Part shown: positions 11,589 to 23,507 of the stretch, in pieces
Position numbering within the stretch: the first letter of the stretch is position 1
Layout: each line of letters opens with the position of its first letter
Source of the DNA: Antrodiella citrinella
Lineage: Eukaryota > Basidiomycota > Agaricomycetes > Polyporales > Steccherinaceae
DNA: 64,000 nt
Reading direction: 5' to 3'
NCBI GenBank assembly: GCA_004802725.1
Contig: SGPM01000045.1
Span: 57,764 to 121,763, forward strand
Notes under the pieces: generated by a model
Databases searched by the model: none
Told to the model about the DNA's origin: nothing
The model's input: only the letters and a program-made list of their open reading frames with translations
Made by a program: the position numbers and the translations under genes

Positions 11589-12875
11589 CTAACCGGAGGT
11601 CTCCTGAGGATGAACAATGAGCTTGCGACCGCTAACTTCATCGTTCTGCAACCTCCGAAGACCCTCAATACCGGCAGCAAGACCTCCCGGAAGAGACTCC
11701 GTGAGATTAGGCTATGGAAACAATTTGATAGTTAGTAACAGGTCAAAGTGCACCGAGCGGCGAGACGAACCTTGATGTCTCCCGACGACAAAAGCTCAGT
11801 GATGTAGGAATACATCTCTGCACCGAACTCCCTGTTCAGCTCGCCGTGCACGGTACCGTATGTCGTCCAGACATCCTTGTCACCGGTGATCCTCTCCTTG
11901 GGAAGGGCGTTATTCAAAACCAAAACAAGCTTGCCGCCGGGCGACAGAACGTCAACTGAGAAGCCCTGGGTGGCTTTCAAAGAAATCGCGTCGAACACGA
12001 TCTTCAGAGGCTTGGGGGTGATCTTCTTGACCGCGGCGACAATCTCCTCGTCGGAGAGCTTACGATCAATGGGATGTGTAGCACCGAGCCCTTTGACGAG
12101 GTCGTTGTTGTGAGCAGAGACGGTGGTAATGATGGGCGAGAAACCTGAGAGCTTAGCCAACTGGATAACTATACGAAAGCCGTGTGAGAACCTGTGAGTA
12201 AAAACAAATATACGAACGACGTACCATATTGCCCAACTGAGGAAGATCCTCCAGCGATGAAGATAGGCTGCCCAGCATACTTTCCACGACCACCTTCCTT
12301 CCACGGAGCAACCAGCTCCGCTCCTCCGCTCTCCCACCGCTTGTTGTACAAACCAATGGCGGCGGTTGCGAGACCAAGAGGAACAGAAGCGGCTTGGTCG
12401 AAGGTGAGGTTCTCCGGGATCTACAGCGAAATTATTCATCAAATGGGGTTAGCACAAACGAGGAGCATATGTCGAACCTTGGTGACGATATCAGCATAAA
12501 TGATGACGTATTGTTTGAGAGTACCAAGTCGGTTTGTGAAGAAGCCCTGGTGAAGCCTGCATGATGATGAGACATGGTACACGCTGGAAAATGACCTTTA
12601 TCTTACACTCTGTCCCCAACAGCGAACTTGGTGACACCCTCGCCGACCGCAGCGACAACACCAGCAGAGTCCGAGCCCAAGATGGCAGGGTACTCCTTCA
12701 AGACGGCACTATATGCTGTAGCCTGGACTTTCCAGTCGATCGGGTTGAGGGCGGTAGACTCAACACGAACGAGGATCTCTCCAGGTCCGGGCTTGTCAAC
12801 GCCCGCCGTGATGACACCCCATGCTCCCTGGGGTGTCAAGATCGCGAGAGCCTGTTGTTTGGTGGGGATCGACAT
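11589..12875 (-). CDS. Non-zinc MDR oxidoreductase, copy 1 (ToxD/enoyl-reductase type)
   Basis: Five exons (12875-12607, 12556-12478, 12420-12225, 12168-11771, 11711-11589) give 354 residues. The GroES-like N-terminal domain (VRVESTALNPIDWKVQ) lacks the Cys/His zinc ligands of alcohol dehydrogenases. The Rossmann domain carries [12 protein letters not shown] and [14 protein letters not shown] for NADPH binding. The enzyme probably reduces an enone or quinone-like substrate; the true substrate cannot be read. Exon lengths 79, 196 and 398 match exactly those of two further copies at 23.8-27.9 kb. A TATATATA stretch at 12936-12943 lies about 65 nt upstream of the ATG. The alternative class name is quinone oxidoreductase. 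Confidence 0.9.
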
Positions 12876-13574
12876 TGAGAGAGATGTGCAGGAAATTGAA
12901 AGGCGGATGGACTCACTATACAACGACCCGCACACTATATATACTGTCCCCTCTGCTCCTTTCTAGAAAGGCGGCTGACTCAGACAACACCAGTTTCTCG
13001 ACGCCATGACGCAAGTAGTTCGCAAGAGACCCGCACTGCAGCTGCGAGTCGGAGACGGACAAGGAGACCCGGGCAAAAAGACGTGGGAGATAAAGAGAGC
13101 AAATAGAAAACTTTCCCTAGGCAGTACTATCGGATTGGAATGATGGCTATTGGAGGAAGCTGCTTGAAGTATTATCGCAAGACATACATAGTATTTTGTG
13201 CGAGTGTCCGAGCTAAAGACAGGAGAAGGATTCCTGTCAATGACGATGGCCTATAGTACGGGATCCTCATCGTCATCCCAGAAACAGAAAACTGTTGATG
13301 CCCAGTTCTTCAACGCTGAGATCTGAGACCCAGAGTACACGGTTGTGTGGATGACTGAAGAAAGAGGCCTTCTCAGGTCAACAAGGACTCCTTGGAGGCT
13401 CCATTTGGTACGTTTGAGCGATGCAACAGAGAGGGCGCTAGAAATTGGTGCTCGTAGCTTTGAAGTTGTAGGCGTTTATAGCAACTCTCTCTCCATCCTC
13501 ACAGTCTCGGAATCACGTATAGTCTCAAACATCTCTCATCATACACACGACACTCTAGCGTTTCTACTACCTCG
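12876..13574. other. Divergent promoter region (MDR copy 1 / YPI1)
   Basis: About 700 nt separate two divergently transcribed genes. An AT-rich ACTATATATACTG segment (12934-12946) is a TATA candidate for the minus-strand MDR gene. No gene is seen. Confidence 0.4.
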
Positions 13575-14157
13575 ATGTCGTTCGCAGCTTCCCGCGCGGG
13601 TCCCTCTACAGTGCCCGCTTCCGATGGATCACGCACAATTACCGTCCTGGACAGCCAGCCCCGAGAAGAGGGTGAAGGTGGATCACACGATCCATCTTCT
13701 GCAGAAGTTGGGAGGCTAGCATTGCGAGGAGGAAGGAATAGACCACGAGTCGTTTGGAGTGAGGATACGGTGGATAACGAAGGTGCAGGGAAGAAGTCGT
13801 CGAAGAGTGAGTCCAGTGAACATTCGATATCTCCATAAGACTAACTTTGTTGCTGCAATTCCAGTCTGTTGTGTATACCACAAGCCAAAGCAGTTCGACG
13901 AATCCTCTTCAGACGAATCGACTGACTCGGACTCGTCCTACGATGGGCCCAACAACCACAGCCACGGTGTACGGCGGCGAAAGCGCCACCACCACCACCA
14001 TCACGACGCTGATAGTGCTGAAGACGGGGGCGATGCGACAAGGAATAGAGAATCAGGAGAATCAGTAGTGCACGAGCTGTCTTCAGAAGAGGATGTGAAC
14101 AGATATGAGAGGGGTTCGGGGAAGGCTAAGAAGGGGAAGGGTGTCGCACGGAAGTGA
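13575..14157 (+). CDS. YPI1: Type 1 protein phosphatase inhibitor (YPI1 / inhibitor-3 family)
   Basis: Regulates protein phosphatase 1 in the nucleus. Two exons (13575-13806, 13865-14157) give 174 residues. The conserved core spans the splice junction: RPRVVWSEDTVDNE, then KKSSKICCVYHKPKQFDE. It contains the RVVW PP1-docking (RVxF-type) motif and the paired-Cys segment of the family. The flanks are disordered: an N-terminal Ser/Pro region, a His run (KRHHHHHHDAD) and a basic C-terminus. The length fits fungal members. It lies divergently from MDR copy 1. The identity is well supported by the core motif. Confidence 0.92.
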
Positions 14158-14328
14158 ACTCGAGGTGGGTACTTCAGATACCTCTTGCTTCTGCAAGTGC
14201 GCTGATTAATTTTTAGACGACAATGTCTTATACCAGTACATGCATCCTTTGTACATTACACTTGTTATGATAATTCCTCCTAACTGATCGTACACTCCCG
14301 CTATATTGAGTGCATTCGACCGCCTCAT

Positions 14329-15386
14329 CTACTCTTCCAGTCTTCCCTTGACAGGCTCAAGTCCGAATTTCGTCCAGAACTCCCTGCTATCCAAGCCCCG
14401 TCCAAGCTTCTCCACACCCCTCGGCAAGGCCTTCACTCCCTCTTCGTCCATTAACTCCTTCACCCACTTCGGCTGCGGTCCTCTACCTTCTCCTCGTTCT
14501 TCGGCATTAGGATGCTTCTCTATACTCTTCGTCTCGCCCCACGCAGACGCAAGGTCCCACCAGTCGTATACGCGCAGGTCGGTAAGCAACCAGCGTTGGC
14601 CTGCGGCGCGGCCGAAGTGCCTGTGGACGGCGAGGATGGCTCTGGAGACGTCGAGTCCGTGTATCATGTGTATTCCGCCCTGGTGAGGGAATGCGTCAAG
14701 TCAATCATTGCAACCCTGCTCGGTGTAAGTAGAAGCATGACGTACCTTGTTTCTCAATGCTTCTTTGGTCGGTAACACTTTACCGACCCAGTGCTTGACT
14801 GACCGGTCTCCGCCCCATAAACCACAGAGATTGAGCACTGTGGTAGGGGAGGCGGGGGAAAGGGAGAGCAACTCTTGTTCGCCATTTGCTCGGTCGTTAG
14901 CAGTATTGAAAGGCGTATGTCTATCCGCCCAGTTTGTCCCAGCACCAATCTGCAGAGTGTCCACCTATGGAGTACCACTTTCAGTTTCTGCCATCCTAGT
15001 TTTTAACGGAGATGCAGATGATCGGGATGTGTACGTACATCCCATATCCCAGTCGATCCCAGCTGGATGAACCCCGTCTTGCCCTTCGCTCCCTCATGCG
15101 TCTCTTCATAGAACTTCACCAAGTTCGTCGACCCGCCCTCCACTTTAATCGGGAACACAATCAACACCGTCTTCGCATACGGCAGCGTCTTGAACGGCGT
15201 CGGGTCGTTGGAAGAGGGGTCGAACTGGAAGTAGATCCGCTTGTCCTTTGCTTGCAAGGTGCGCACTTGGTGGCGGGTCGTCGCAGCGTACGAGACGTTG
15301 ATCGATTCGCAGAGGGGGATGAGGAAGGCTGCGGTCCATCCTGCGCCGAGGATGAGCAGGTCGACGGGGGACTCGGGGGTGGTCAT
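14329..15386 (-). CDS. NAD(P)-binding Rossmann protein (atypical SDR/epimerase-like)
   Basis: Three exons (15386-15039, 14964-14746, 14679-14329) give 305 residues. The N-terminus has a dinucleotide-binding beta strand and Gly-rich loop, VDLLILGAGWTAAFL. FIQLGSTGIWD, then NLCGLWGGDRSVKHWVGKV and MIHGLDVSRAILAVHRHF, follow the order seen in YeeZ-like epimerase/dehydratase relatives. No classic YxxxK pair is obvious, so it may bind NAD(P) without ordinary SDR chemistry. No signal peptide is seen, so it is presumably cytosolic. It converges with YPI1, their stops being 171 nt apart. The substrate is unknown. Confidence 0.8.
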
Positions 15387-15656
15387 GGTGGTGGTTGATG
15401 CGAAAAAGACGGTGATTTTGTCTAGGTGTGATCTGGTTCCCGTGGAGTCTTTACGACGAACATTATCAATACAGACCATGTGTGAATCATGAATGACAGC
15501 TTAATTTCGAATAAAGTGGGTATGCTATGATATACAATGTGACAATGATATGATACATGATACTGAGGTGGCGTCAACAACATATGTGTAGTCGGAGCGC
15601 CGTTATGCGGCAGAACGTGGATGTAAGTACCATATGTAGCAATGAGAGACCAGACA

Positions 15657-16809
15657 TCATGAGATCTCCTCCATATCGTCGTCGTCGTCGTCGTCATCAT
15701 CATCTTCATCGTCGTCGTCGTCGTAGTCCTCCATTTTGACATCGTTAGGATCTCCAGGCGGCGGAAGAGGAACATTCTCTCCCTTGATCTGCGAAATACC
15801 AGGTGAACAGAATTAGTGTCCGTCATCTCAATAGCCACAGCAGATACACACATCGTTGCCCTTGAAGTTCGCCATCAACTCCCAAGTACCATTGTGCTCT
15901 CCTGAACGATGAAGGGTAGCAATCTCGTTCAGTACCTCCTTCAGATACACTTCAGGCTGCTGAGTACGCTCTCGTAGAGGCTTGATAGACCAGTACTCGC
16001 GCTCTCTAAACAGGCTGAAGAGCATATCCAGGAGCTGGTTGCGAGGCATACGGGCCATCCTCTCGAACTGGCCCTTGGCTGCCTTCGCTTTTGGTTTCTG
16101 TACCATGGGAGCATGATCAGCGTCAGAACAAGAGGGGGAACAGTAACGACACGCACGACGAGGTCCGAGAAACCCGTATTCATGACACCACTCGTGAGCA
16201 TATTGATGCTTCCACGTCCTCCAGGCTTGTCGTCCATATACTTGATGGACCTCGCTGGCATATTCGCCCTCTGCGTCCTCTCCTTCAGCCTCTGCCTATA
16301 ACTCGAGCTCAATAACGACGGCCGCAAGTTGCACTCGTGCTTCACTCTCCCCGTCAAAATCGTCGTCCGCGCTCGACTCGCAGTACCCGGCTCCTTCTCC
16401 CGCTCCGCCACGACGATCTGGTTCTCGACGGCTTCGTTCACCATGTCCAGCTCATACTCGTCTCCTTTCTCCGAGTCTGCGTCTGGGGGTAGCAGCAGGA
16501 CGATCTTGGGCTTCTTCCCAGTGGATGATTTGGCGTTGTGGTATACGCGGATAGTGGCCAAGTGAACATCCTCGGCGTCGATGTTGGACCATTTTTCCAT
16601 GAGGTATTTGGGGATCTGAAATGCAGAACTCCACATGTGATACCACGATCATGTCAGGGGCAGGTGATATATACCTTGACGAGCCATACTCTCCCGTTTC
16701 CTGCGTCCATCATGAGAGGCTCGTCGGGGTCTGGTTGGGTATCATCCTCGGCCGGCTTCTCCTCAGCGTCAAATGGCTTCTTCTCATCTTCTATAGCAGT
16801 CTCTTCCAT
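15657..16809 (-). CDS. TFG2: TFIIF subunit beta (RAP30 homologue)
   Basis: General transcription factor subunit that brings RNA polymerase II to the promoter. Four exons (16809-16675, 16615-16157, 16097-15852, 15788-15657) give 323 residues. The N-terminal dimerisation part includes GRVWLVKIPKYLMEKW. The middle has HECNLRPSLLSSSYRQ. The C-terminal winged-helix domain shows GQFERMARMPRNQLLDMLF and REYWSIKPLRERTQQPEVYL, both typical of RAP30. The protein ends in a run of mostly Asp residues encoded by a GAC/GAT trinucleotide repeat, then MEEIS. The acidic tail may vary in length. Essential, single copy and nuclear in other fungi. Confidence 0.93.
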
Positions 16810-17306
16810 AGCAATGTTTGCAGAGATAAGTGCGTTAAATGGGACCTGCACGAAGTCGAAGATGTAGTGAGAGAACAGAGATGGCAAGACAATATTGTGA
16901 CAAATCAGGAACAGCAACTGCCGCTGTTTGGTCATATTAGGATCGGAGGACGCTGCACAACAAAGATAAATATCTCTCAAAAGTCAGCGCCTCGGAATGA
17001 CGTCGGAGGATACGCGTAGACTTTATAATCTGAGGAGCAAATCACGGCCAAAATCACCTTAGACCGACACGGAACACATATCCCGCAATCTGGGCGTGTC
17101 TGGCGCGTTCTCCCAATCACAAGGTGATCACACAGCCAGCGTGTCGCGCTCACTTCCAACATACAATAACCAATCGCGTAGCCACCAGAATGGAATTGAG
17201 AGGGGGATGTACTAATGCGGCAGGCTAGAATGTCATCTATGTGAACTATGACAGAGACGATATTAAGATATGCTGGGATAAATAAGGGTGTGTCCGAGTA
17301 AAGAAC
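16810..17306. other. Intergenic between TFG2 and cytochrome c
   Basis: A gap of about 500 nt holding the TFG2 promoter and the 3' UTR of cytochrome c, which is transcribed in the same direction. Nothing else is recognised. Confidence 0.35.
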
Positions 17307-17883
17307 TCATGCAGTCTATGACGGACAAAGAGGGTGAGTTGTGAGCGAAGGAATAAGTCGGAAAGCGACGCACCGCATCCTTGAGGTAGGTAATGAGATC
17401 GTTGCGATCCTTGTCCTTCTTCAAGCCAGCAAAAGCCATCTTCGTACCAGGGATGTACTGTCAGACGTCATAACTTCATGAGCTCCAGCACAATATGACG
17501 TGGCAAGTGATGCGCACCTTTTTGGGGTTCTCAAGGTACTCAAACAGAGTATTCTCATCCCATGTAATTCCCTTGTTCACGTTCGCAGCGGTGTACGAGA
17601 AACCCTCTCCCTGACCAGTCTTACGACCGAACACACTTTTGAGATTGAAAAAGGGTGTTTGATCAGCGGACACGTCCCTCTCGAAACCGACGAATGAACT
17701 CACCCGTGGAGGTTGGGACCGACCTTGTGGGGCTCGCCAGCACCAAGAGTGTGGCACTGAGCGCAACGGGTCTTAAACAGACCAGCACCCTTTCCAGCGT
17801 CACCTGAAGTAAAAGTTCGGTCAGTCACAAAAGCTCCTCGCTATTTAAGACGCGACACGGAACGCACCTGCAGAGTAAGGCAT
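17307..17883 (-). CDS. CYC1: Cytochrome c
   Basis: Electron carrier between complexes III and IV in the mitochondrial intermembrane space. Five exons (17883-17868, 17803-17704, 17635-17518, 17457-17374, 17315-17307) give 108 residues, the normal length. The haem motif CAQCH is followed by [16 protein letters not shown]; the axial Met lies in [11 protein letters not shown]. The first coding exon is 16 nt. The last is only 9 nt and encodes Thr-Ala-stop, completing YLKDATA. Without it the frame would run on beyond the conserved end. No presequence is present, as expected for cytochrome c. Confidence 0.96.
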
Positions 17884-18321
17884 GTCTAATATCTAGTGGG
17901 GGGTCGTGAGGAAGTAAAGAGAAAGATATACAATAAGGCAACCGATGAGGTGGTGCAGAGATGAAGTGAGGTGAGGATAGATGTCTCCCCACCAAATTTC
18001 GTTGCAAGGGTTATAAGTCACTCCGGCTGGCCGGTTTTCGCCGACCCCTTAGCGAACCAATGATACATAGCCGATTTTGTCCGTCCGGACCAACGTTACG
18101 TCAGCCGCGTGCAACCCTAGCTTGGGGTTTAACTGTCCGTTGACAATGTCATCGTGGGAATATATTCTGCACTCCGACCGGTCACTGTTGATTTGCGGTA
18201 CCTTCACCGTCGCGCACGACGCCGAACTCCCTTTCCACGCCGTCCGGATCCTCCTGCTCACTGTAGATCGCGTCGTCGGGGACATTCTTTGGGCGCCACT
18301 TGCCATCCGGGTGGGGGATAT

Positions 18322-20443
18322 ATGAACGGGAGTAGTCAGTCGACGACTGTGCTCGCAGGAGGTGGACTGGAGGCCATGATTCCCTCCCATTCCCAGCCGT
18401 CGACCTCCAAACGGAGACCCTTGGAAGACGCAAATCCGCCAGGAAACGCGTCAAAGAAGACAAAGACAGATGTGCGTAGCCTTGTTGTACACGTGGTAAC
18501 AGCAATTGACCATAGCTATGCATTATCAGGCCTCCGGAAAGCCTGGCACAACGTCCAAGCGCAAAGGTACGTGTAACCCATATTGCGACGCGTCAATCAT
18601 CTTATGTCGACTGTGAATAGTGGTTGGAGAAGAGCAGCCTGGTGGTCTGGTCATTGTTCGCGCTCCACCGACGCGTCCCACTCCCTCTCAGGACACACAC
18701 TCCGGCTCTCAACCCTCACGTTCATCCTCCGTTCAACCACAACCACAACATCCACCCAATTCCAACGCTAGCAAACCTCCAGCGAAGAAATTTAAGGCAT
18801 CAGCACCCGAAACTGACTCTCAATCGCAGCATACAGAGTCCGAAATCGACACTACGCAGAAATTGGACAAGGGGAAGGGGAAGGCAGTTGCATCTGAAGT
18901 CGTTAACGGTTCTACCTCAACATTTCTCGGAGATGCTCGCCACGCAGGAGGGACCTCCGCCCCGAACAGCACATCTGCCGCCCCAAACCCTAAATTCCAG
19001 TTTCCTCAACGCTCTACCCCACCACGAGACCGGAATCACGACTCCTCCATTCCTATAACGACTTCAGAGACACCACAGATAGAGAAGAACAAGATGATGC
19101 GGGGGGAGATGCCTCATCGACGGCGTAGTTCGATCAGTCGAGGTAAGCGGGCAAGTTCCAGTTTTGAGAACACAGGCGTAATTAGTGAGTGTGAATATCC
19201 GTTCCACCCCAGTCTTGAGGAAGTAATCAGCGTGCTTATTCGCAAATTTCCAGCACAACCACATACGTCGGTAGCCGATTCAAGTTTCTACAAGCATATC
19301 GACGTAGAACTGCCGGAGCCACAGCGCGCACAACAACTTTTGATATGGTGTTCACATCGAACGTTCACGGAATTGACTGAAGACCAACAGTTACCCAGTC
19401 GACGAAGCGGGCGGAGTACAGGGAAAGATCCTCCACCATTATCTGCGGACGATCTACAACTATTGAAGGGAGTACAGGAGGATGTTGTCAGGATGCTGGC
19501 GGAGAAGAAGATTGATACCAATGTCTTTTCTCCGCCTGGCGCGTCTAAGGCACCTCAGGTACTGCGAGAGAATGAGAAGAACGTGATGAACAGGGAAAGG
19601 GAAACAAAGTTCAACGAGAAGATTCAGAAGTGCGTATGGTTTTTCACTATCCGTGGGGTGTTGTACTGAGCTTACTTATAGGTCGAAGATGGAGAAAGAT
19701 GCGTGGACGGAAGTGGACAACTTCTATAAAGCTCACAAGGCGCAAGTACTGGCGGATTTGGAGAGACGGCAGAAGGAACTCACGCAGTCGGTGAAAGGAA
19801 AGGGCAGAGCTACGATGGAGGATGTGGCGAAGTGGGAGATTGATGAGCAGGATTTGCCTGCACACTTTCAAGGGAGTGGCGGTGTTGGTTTGGCACGCTC
19901 TGTCTTGGGTGATGAGAAGCGCAGGAAGGGTCCGTTCGCTCAGAGGATGGATGGTCTTGAGTTCATTGTGCGTGACATATTGATTACCCGTGACTATTTG
20001 CTAATGCTTCAACTCTCACTCAGGTCGACCATCTACATTCCATATCTCACTCCGCACTGGAAACGACAAGAACTGCAGAGTCTGATCTCGACCGTCGATT
20101 TGCTCTTCTCAACCTGTCCCTTGCGTCCCGTTCCCAACCCACACCATATGCACTCACGTCAACGGCAACTGCTCTGTCGTCCTACCTCCCTCCATCGTCA
20201 AATCGTCCACCATCCACGACAGATCCACAAGACCTCTTACGTGCGCTCTCTCGGGTGGATGCAACACGGCCGCAGACGCAAGTCGGCGATGCGGCGCGGA
20301 GAGCAGCGAGGGAGGTGCAGCGGGTGGCCGATGCGAATGGGGGCATGTCGGCCGAGAGGCGGTTGACGGGTGTGCCACCACCCACACCCAGAAAGCCGCC
20401 GGGGACACCGAGAAGGGGGGCCACTCCTGGCAAAGGACGGTAG
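18322..20443 (+). CDS. DSN1: Kinetochore protein Dsn1 (Mis12/MIND complex)
   Basis: Structural subunit of the MIND complex joining centromeric chromatin to outer kinetochore microtubule binders. Five exons (18322-18471, 18530-18566, 18621-19629, 19682-19967, 20024-20443) give 633 residues. The N-terminal third is disordered (Ser/Pro/Gln-rich). The Mis12-Mtw1 family block follows: RGKRASSSFENTG, then SVADSSFYKHIDVELPEPQ and QQLLIWCSHR. RGKRASSS resembles an Aurora B phosphorylation site. Coiled-coil and basic C-terminal segments (TPRKPPGTPRRG) complete it. In-frame ATGs at 18322 and 18376 are possible; the upstream one is chosen as it opens the frame. Confidence 0.9.
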
Positions 20444-21309
20444 TAAGCCAGGTGAGAAGCTCTAGAGCCCGTCGTATCCTTATGTCTATGATCGTGATGC
20501 CATGCCATGCCCATACCCCCTTCTTCGTCTCGGTTTCCTCCTTCAGTGTATGTTTGCTGTCGGTGCTTCTATCTCAGGCTATATGATCTTCTACGTCCCA
20601 ACTTCTACCCCAGTCGTTTCTGTAGTATACACTCCTTCTTTCTCGCTTTGTCCGGTTCCCAGTTTGTGTGGCACATTGCTCAGCAGGAGCAAGAGAGATG
20701 GTCTCCGCGCACGCCTCTATGTATTGGATACTTTATCTGTATACCTCCTCTTCTCTTCAGGCCGTCAGATCTTTAGAATCAGAATGAAATTGGTGAGATA
20801 AGATGAATCTATGAAGTCGATCATCATCAACTGCATCAACGTTGAACGTTCTTCGTCCTTCTACGTCTGGCCTGAGTGTCATGCCAGTGCGTCTCTTTCA
20901 CTGCTCCTCCTCCTTGCACTTCACGGCATCATACAGATCACAACGGAACCTACTTCTCCTTCTGGATCCCAGTAGATTCCGGGTGAAGGCATAAGGCATA
21001 TATGTTTGTTTGCCAAAATCTACAACCATCTTCAACGCATGTGTGCCCTGGGCCCCGACTGTTCTTGGCAGGCCGCTTTCCCAATGGTGGTGCTTTCAGG
21101 ATACTACTATGACGGCAAGCCTCCTAGTAGAACTAAGATCTATCTGAAACGATGCTGACCCATAATCAAATCCCTCAGTTAGAATCGCAATGCATTGTGG
21201 CTGACTGGTCAATTTTGATTCAAACTGTACCGTTCGCGGCTCATCCAGTAAAGTGTCACGGTTGCTTGTCTATTCATCCTTGTTATCCTGCCTCAGTCAA
21301 GTGTACGTC
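20444..21309. other. Intergenic, nothing recognised
   Basis: About 870 nt between DSN1 and a co-oriented membrane-protein gene. T- and C-rich stretches near 20,520-20,760 look like 3' UTR sequence. No TATA box or family-supported coding frame is seen. Confidence 0.4.
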
Positions 21310-22442
21310 ATGGGCTATCTCCGCATAACTTCCGTTGCGCTTCTGGTCCTTCCCTTAGCAATTCTTGCTCAAAGCTCTTCGGATGTCAACATCACTTGCT
21401 CAAGCAACAACAATCACCTCGATCCCTCTAGCCACCGGTTCGTCAGTGACTGCGACGACAAAACGTACTGCACTGCTCCTGCGAACGGAACATGTCAGCC
21501 TCGACTCTGCCGCCACGACGAGTTTCCTTTTGGTTTCATTCCCGGAGAAGCTATACCACCTCTCTGTCCGTCTGCCTCGTTCTGTCCAGACGAAGGAAGC
21601 GGGTGTCTCCCCTTTCTTACTGTCGGTTCTGCTTGTCAACTCAACCGAGATGACCAATGCGCCCCGCCAAAGAATTGGAATGCATTGTCGAACCATCAGA
21701 ACTTTAACGGCTCTTTGTGCTTGCATTCTAGCTGTGTGTAAGTACCCATTAATTATGCATCGAAGACCGCGGGCATACACTGATCTCCAACAGGTTTGCC
21801 AATGTCACTCTGGGTCAGACATGCATCGCCGACCAAACCACTTACATTGACGTAGCTCCTGATGGCGAAGGTTTCAACTTTACCGTGACCAGACACAATT
21901 GTCGTACACCCTCTCTCTTCTGCGACCCCAGCTTACTTCAATGCGTTCCGACGAAAGCGATTGGCGCAGATTGTACATCGGACCAGGATTGTCAAACGGT
22001 ATGTTCCTCTCTTCTACTTCATTTTGCGTTACTCACAACGCCGGGACATTTGACCAGCTAAATTGCGAGTCAGGAATTTGTGCAGAACCGCCAGAGATGC
22101 CGACCAAAGTGGCAAAGTGGCAATGGATTGTCACGATTGCTACCGTCGTATGCGGTGCGCCAATTCAATGGACGTCACGTTCATGACTGATAAACATCGA
22201 AATCTAGCAATGCTGATCACTGTTGTCATCCTCACTTTGATTCACAAGCGTATCCGTATGAGACACTACGACGAGATACACGAGTATTATGAGGAACAAC
22301 TCAGGTACGTGGCGTCCTTCGTGAGTACTTGGTGATACTGACCTGTGGTCATAGTCTGAGGCGTCATATGTTCGCTCTTCACGCTGCGGCATCGGAGAGA
22401 AATGGACCAGCAAATGATGAGAAGAGTAGTTTGAAAATATAA
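21310..22442 (+). CDS. Cys-rich single-pass membrane protein, unknown
   Basis: Five exons (21310-21737, 21794-21998, 22058-22154, 22208-22304, 22355-22442) give 304 residues. A signal peptide (ITSVALLVLPLAILAQ) leads into an ectodomain with about twenty Cys in repeated spacing (CTAPANGTCQPRLC, CPSASFCPDEGSGCLPF, DCTSDQDCQ, NCESGIC) and several N-glycosylation sequons (NIT, NGT, NGS, NFT). One transmembrane helix follows (WQWIVTIATVVC joined to AMLITVVILTLI), split by an intron, with a short basic cytosolic tail. The layout suggests a wall- or surface-facing protein with disulphide-knotted repeats. No family name is recognised. Confidence 0.8.
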
Positions 22443-22736
22443 AATGGAGGGGGATAGAGTCAAGATTGTCCGATCTGTAAATACAAAGGAGAGGCCTAGG
22501 ACGGTGTCAATAGTTCCGCGACTTCCTGATTTTTACGAAACTTAAGGTTATGATTGTAGCACAAATGCACGACCCAAGGCTCAAGATCAGGCCTCGCTGT
22601 AGTGACTTGTCAGCAGAGATGACTCAAGCAGCCTTATACGCGCCACCGTGGCAAGTAAACTGCAAGCACTGATTCGTTCAAGTCATCCAAGTCCTGCTCT
22701 TCTTTTTCACCCCAAATCTTCCACCAAGTCAGTAAA

Positions 22737-23507
22737 ATGAGTGTCCTGCGTCCATTCCGCGCGACAGATCTCTTCAAGTTCAACAACATGTGAGTGAATT
22801 GTGTCATTGACAAGAGCACGGTCCTTATAAAAGCAGAAACCTTGATATCTGGACAGAGACGGTGCGTACCTCATCTTATACGCTGACACGCCCTACGAAA
22901 TGAAACGCTCCTCTTCAGTATGGCATTAGCTTTTATTTGAGCTACTTGTCTCGGTGGCCAGATTTGTGCTGCGTCCAGGAGGCACCGAACGGACACATGA
23001 TGGGTTATGGTGCGTGTTCTTTCCACCCTTTTCGTTCCCTTTCGCTAGACCTCACCGATACCCATTCAAACAGTCATCGGAAAGGCCGAAGGACTTGGCG
23101 CAGAATGGCACGGCCACGTCACAGCACTCACCGTCGCACCCGAATACCGCCGTCTCTCGCTTGCCCGCAAGATGATGAATCTCCTTGAACACGTCTCCGA
23201 CGACAACTATCGTGGATTCTTCGTGGACCTCTACGTGCGGTGTGCAAATGCTGTTGCGATAGGCATGTACGAAGAGCTGGGGTATAGTGTGTATAGACGA
23301 GTCAGAGAGTATTATGGCAGTCTAGGAATGGGGAGGTCGGCGAAAGACGAAGAGGATGCGTTCGGTGAGTAGCAAGTCTTCTGCTAGTATTTTATGAAGC
23401 TCATGATAGTTCCAGACATGCGGAAACCTCTCTCTCGCGATACCGGACGACGTTCCATACGAGCGGGTGGTCGAGAAATAGTCGTCAGCGCACACGATGT
23501 CTCATAA
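22737..23507 (+). CDS. NAT3: NatB N-terminal acetyltransferase catalytic subunit
   Basis: Acetylates nascent proteins starting Met-Asp/Glu/Asn on the ribosome, as NAA20/Nat3 with Mdm20. Five exons (22737-22789, 22837-22861, 22919-23009, 23074-23364, 23416-23507) give 183 residues, the usual size. LRPFRATDLFKFNNINLD is the family N-terminus. The acetyl-CoA site appears as TVAPEYRRLSLARKM. FFVDLYVRCANAVAIGMYEE then GYSVYRRVREYYG complete the GNAT fold. The C-terminal DMRKPLSRD is also characteristic. The 25-nt second exon is needed to keep NINLDIWTET. Confidence 0.93.

Noticed and set aside
12561..12966. Plus-strand frames of 105-112 codons
   Set aside because: Antisense to exon 1 of MDR copy 1, which is well conserved on the minus strand.
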